Source: Pseudanabaena frigida
GTDB lineage: Bacteria; Cyanobacteriota; Cyanobacteriia; Pseudanabaenales; Pseudanabaenaceae
DNA: 41,982 nucleotides
Assembly: GCA_003242085.1 (NCBI GenBank)
Contig: QBML01000010.1
Span: forward strand, 1-41,982
Direction of reading: 5' to 3'
Within the stretch, counting starts at the first letter, position 1; each line of letters begins with the position of its first letter. Under the pieces are notes generated by a model, which had not been told where the DNA came from, made no database searches, and saw only the letters and a list, made by a program, of their open reading frames with translations. Both the position numbers and the translations under genes were made by a program. This document shows positions 39,737-41,982 of this stretch, one piece after another.

Positions 39737-41982
39737 ATGGAACTATTCAAACTACGTTTATCTCCTGTAGAGATGGCTAGCCGATTAAAAGCAACGGTAA
39801 TTCATTCTACTGCGGGTGAACAGGAGGATGAATCTTCTTTGCCGTTTATAGATAATGGGAAAGACTGGCGAACTACTTTAATTAAAACATTGGAATCAGC
39901 TAAGTTCAACGCCAATGATTTCCAACAAGATGGAGAGCAGGATTGGATGGTGAAAGCTGGTTTTTTGACGGAAGATCGACAGGCTTTTCATCCAGACTTA
40001 CTTAAAAATATTGGGCGATCGCTATATCAATCCCTTTTTCCCTCAGGGGGAAAGTTAGAGAGTATTTTGAAATCAGCTCTCCACTTTTCCGAATCTAAAA
40101 ACACTAATTTGCATATTCAGTTAACTTTTCAGGAAGACTCGGTAAGCCGTTCGCGCTTTGCTGACTATCCTTGGGAACTTCTGCACGATGGCAAGAATTT
40201 TTTAGCTCATCGGCGGGTTACTTTCTCTAGATACATAGCCTATGAGTCAGTTCCACCTAATCTTCCCGCTACTGAGAAACTCAATGTTTTGCTTGTCTCT
40301 TCTGCGGCTTTTGATGCAGATCAAGGGTTAAAAAAACTATCAAAGCAAGAACAGCAAGCTATTGCGTTAGGTTTAGAGAAAGCACAAACCTATGGACATA
40401 TTAAATTAGTGCAATTAGAGTTTGCAACGCTCCAATGTTTGCGAACATATCTAACTGAACATCAAGGAATTGATACCCCTCATGTTTTGCATTTTGATGG
40501 TCATGGATTGTTCGGTAAGCGATGTCCAAACCCACAGTGTCGAACTATTCATAAAGGAATTAAGGTAGAGCGATGCAAAGTTTGTAGCACTCCTCTACCT
40601 GAAGCTCAAGGGTATTTAGCCTTTGAGACAGATGCAGGTTCACCAGACTATGTTAGTGCAGAGGAACTTGGATTTCTCTTGCAAACAGCAACAGCTACGG
40701 ACGGGGCATCTCAGTCGTTCGGGATTACGTTAGCAGTACTGAGTGCCTGTCAGTCAGGTATGTCTGTAGTTGGCGATTCAGTTTTCAACGGCACTGCTCA
40801 AAACTTGATCAGTCATCGTATACCTGCTGTTGTCGCTATGCAATATTCTGTCTCAGTTGATGGGGCAACAAAATTCGCCGAACAATTTTATAGATCGCTG
40901 GGACAAAAAAACTCTCTTGCCCTAGCAGTAAGTCAGGGACGAGAGGCAATGGGGTTGGCTACCCAGCAATGGTTTCGTCCAGTACTTTACCTCCGTTGGG
41001 GGGATAATGTTGGGGGACAAATTTTCGATATTCTCCCGCCAAGTGATTTACGGCAGTTGCCGAGAAGGAGACTCGTTGGGATAGCTGCTTCAGTTACATT
41101 TTTGATTTTTGTATTACGCATTCTGGGAATGCTGCAAGGTCTAGAACTTAAGGTATATGATCGCTTAATGGGTTTACGGCTTCTTGATGAAGGGCGAGAT
41201 GATAGTATACTAATTGTTCAAATTACAGACAATGACGTAAAAAACCAGAAGACTCAAGAAACTGTTGGGAACCTTCAAAATACAACTTTGAATAGTCTTC
41301 TAGAAAAGTTAGAAGAATTTCAACCTAGCCTTATCGGATTGGACGTATATCGAGATTCCGCAAAAGATACTATTTTGGGAAATCGTCTTAAGGGAGATCT
41401 TATACCTGTTGTGGGTGTTTGTAAGGTTCCATATAGAGATATAAAAGGTGATACCCCTTCTCCTGATATTCCACCAGCAAGAATTGGATTCTCCGATTTT
41501 ACTTATGACAGTGACGATGTTATCCGTCGTTATGTAATGTCAATGGAGACGAAAGAGAATGCTACTTGCACAGCGAAGGAATCATTTAGCCTCGTGTTAG
41601 CAAAGATGTACCTAAAATCAAAAAACTATCAATACAAGAAGCCAATTTACAATCCATACGAAACCTTAAAATTTAATTCCATATCTTTTCTACAAATTCA
41701 AAGCCCAATAGGTGGCTATCAGACAGAAGATATGACAGGGTACCAAGTGCTACTGAATTATCGATCAAGAGGGCCAATTTCAATTGACGGAGATCTATGT
41801 TTTAGCCAGAAAATCGCTAAATGTGTAAATGTAGAGGATATTTTAAATAATAGAGTGGAGGCAGAAAAAATTAAGGGTAAGATTGTATTGATTGGATACA
41901 GTGGTACAAATATTTCAGCAACTCGTGATAGTCACATGACCCCTTATGGAAATATGTCGGGGGTATTGATTCACGCAAATAT
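39737..41982 (+). CDS. CHAT-CHASE2 protein (3' end beyond window)
   Basis: The frame stays open from ATG 39737 to the last base, giving 748 full codons, so the gene is incomplete here. Residues up to about 435 are a CHAT (caspase-like) peptidase: FADYPWELLHDGK upstream, the catalytic-type His in HFDGHG (His256) and the Cys in SACQSG (Cys338). Between them sits a treble-clef-like set of cysteines (C263, C268, C280, C283) likely binding zinc. One transmembrane helix follows (about 446-466), then a CHASE2-type extracytoplasmic sensor (LKVYDRLMGLR, SILIVQITDNDV, SLIGLDVYRD, GKIVLIGYSG). Further helices and any output domain lie outside. It is downstream of the trypco2-like gene. Confidence 0.9.
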   Translation, partial: MELFKLRLSPVEMASRLKATVIHSTAGEQEDESSLPFIDNGKDWRTTLIKTLESAKFNANDFQQDGEQDWMVKAGFLTEDRQAFHPDLLKNIGRSLYQSLFPSGGKLESILKSALHFSESKNTNLHIQLTFQEDSVSRSRFADYPWELLHDGKNFLAHRRVTFSRYIAYESVPPNLPATEKLNVLLVSSAAFDADQGLKKLSKQEQQAIALGLEKAQTYGHIKLVQLEFATLQCLRTYLTEHQGIDTPHVLHFDGHGLFGKRCPNPQCRTIHKGIKVERCKVCSTPLPEAQGYLAFETDAGSPDYVSAEELGFLLQTATATDGASQSFGITLAVLSACQSGMSVVGDSVFNGTAQNLISHRIPAVVAMQYSVSVDGATKFAEQFYRSLGQKNSLALAVSQGREAMGLATQQWFRPVLYLRWGDNVGGQIFDILPPSDLRQLPRRRLVGIAASVTFLIFVLRILGMLQGLELKVYDRLMGLRLLDEGRDDSILIVQITDNDVKNQKTQETVGNLQNTTLNSLLEKLEEFQPSLIGLDVYRDSAKDTILGNRLKGDLIPVVGVCKVPYRDIKGDTPSPDIPPARIGFSDFTYDSDDVIRRYVMSMETKENATCTAKESFSLVLAKMYLKSKNYQYKKPIYNPYETLKFNSISFLQIQSPIGGYQTEDMTGYQVLLNYRSRGPISIDGDLCFSQKIAKCVNVEDILNNRVEAEKIKGKIVLIGYSGTNISATRDSHMTPYGNMSGVLIHAN

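Noticed and set aside
1-41982. CRISPR array, tRNA or rRNA gene, or transposase gene
   Set aside because: No regularly spaced repeats, cloverleaf-like sequence or transposase motif was noticed on reading; I could not run a dedicated search.

Overview
The window looks like chromosomal DNA of a cyanobacterium. The HIP1 octamer GCGATCGC and its close variants are scattered through most genes. Several proteins have architectures typical of cyanobacteria: a Ser/Thr kinase fused to GUN4, an FHA-GAF-adenylate cyclase, a vMAP-type HTH/NB-ARC ATPase, a CHAT-CHASE2 protein, DUF3598 and a pentapeptide-repeat protein. Moderate GC content, hairpin style and protein character would fit Pseudanabaena or a relative, but the genus is a guess from memory. 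No tRNA, rRNA, CRISPR array, transposase or phage gene was seen.

Layout. 1-7537: mnmG (-), a two-helix membrane protein (-), a Ser/Thr kinase-GUN4 fusion (+), a glucosaminidase-type exported hydrolase (-), a tiny secreted protein (-) and two adjacent paralogous small genes of unknown function (-). 7538-8392: an AT-rich non-coding stretch. 8393-15035: an NB-ARC ATPase (+), FHA-GAF-adenylate cyclase (-), argD (+), an exported protein (+) and a pentapeptide-repeat protein (-). 15036-22106: a region of mutually exclusive inverted repeats, valS (+), a decayed gene fragment, a small ORF plus a CocE-type hydrolase (+), an allophanate-hydrolase C-terminal-like protein (-) and a CobW GTPase (-). 22195-28894: a two-gene signalling operon (-), a 1594-residue hybrid histidine kinase followed by a REC-GGDEF-EAL protein. 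29397-32955: thiS (-), a P-type ATPase (+) and a membrane protein (+). 32971-35345: a compact overlapping three-gene cassette (-) built round a P-loop ATPase. 35428-39114: two repeat elements flanking an APH/P-loop kinase fusion (-), then DUF4436 and DUF3598 proteins (-). 39341-41982: a trypco2-like small protein followed by a CHAT-CHASE2 protein that runs off the window (+).

How the genes work together. Housekeeping functions (mnmG, argD, valS, thiS) are interspersed with many signalling and possible conflict modules: kinase-GUN4, cyclase, c-di-GMP enzymes, NB-ARC, the three-gene ATPase cassette and trypco2/CHAT. The best candidates for something undescribed are the ATPase cassette at 32971-35345 and the trypco2/CHAT-CHASE2 pair at the right end.

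A second theme is structural. The window holds more than a dozen long, nearly perfect hairpins, many with 3-nt loops (often AAA) and some with a GCGC neck. Several overlap stop codons, one lies inside valS, and some share flanking sequence, as expected of a dispersed palindromic element.
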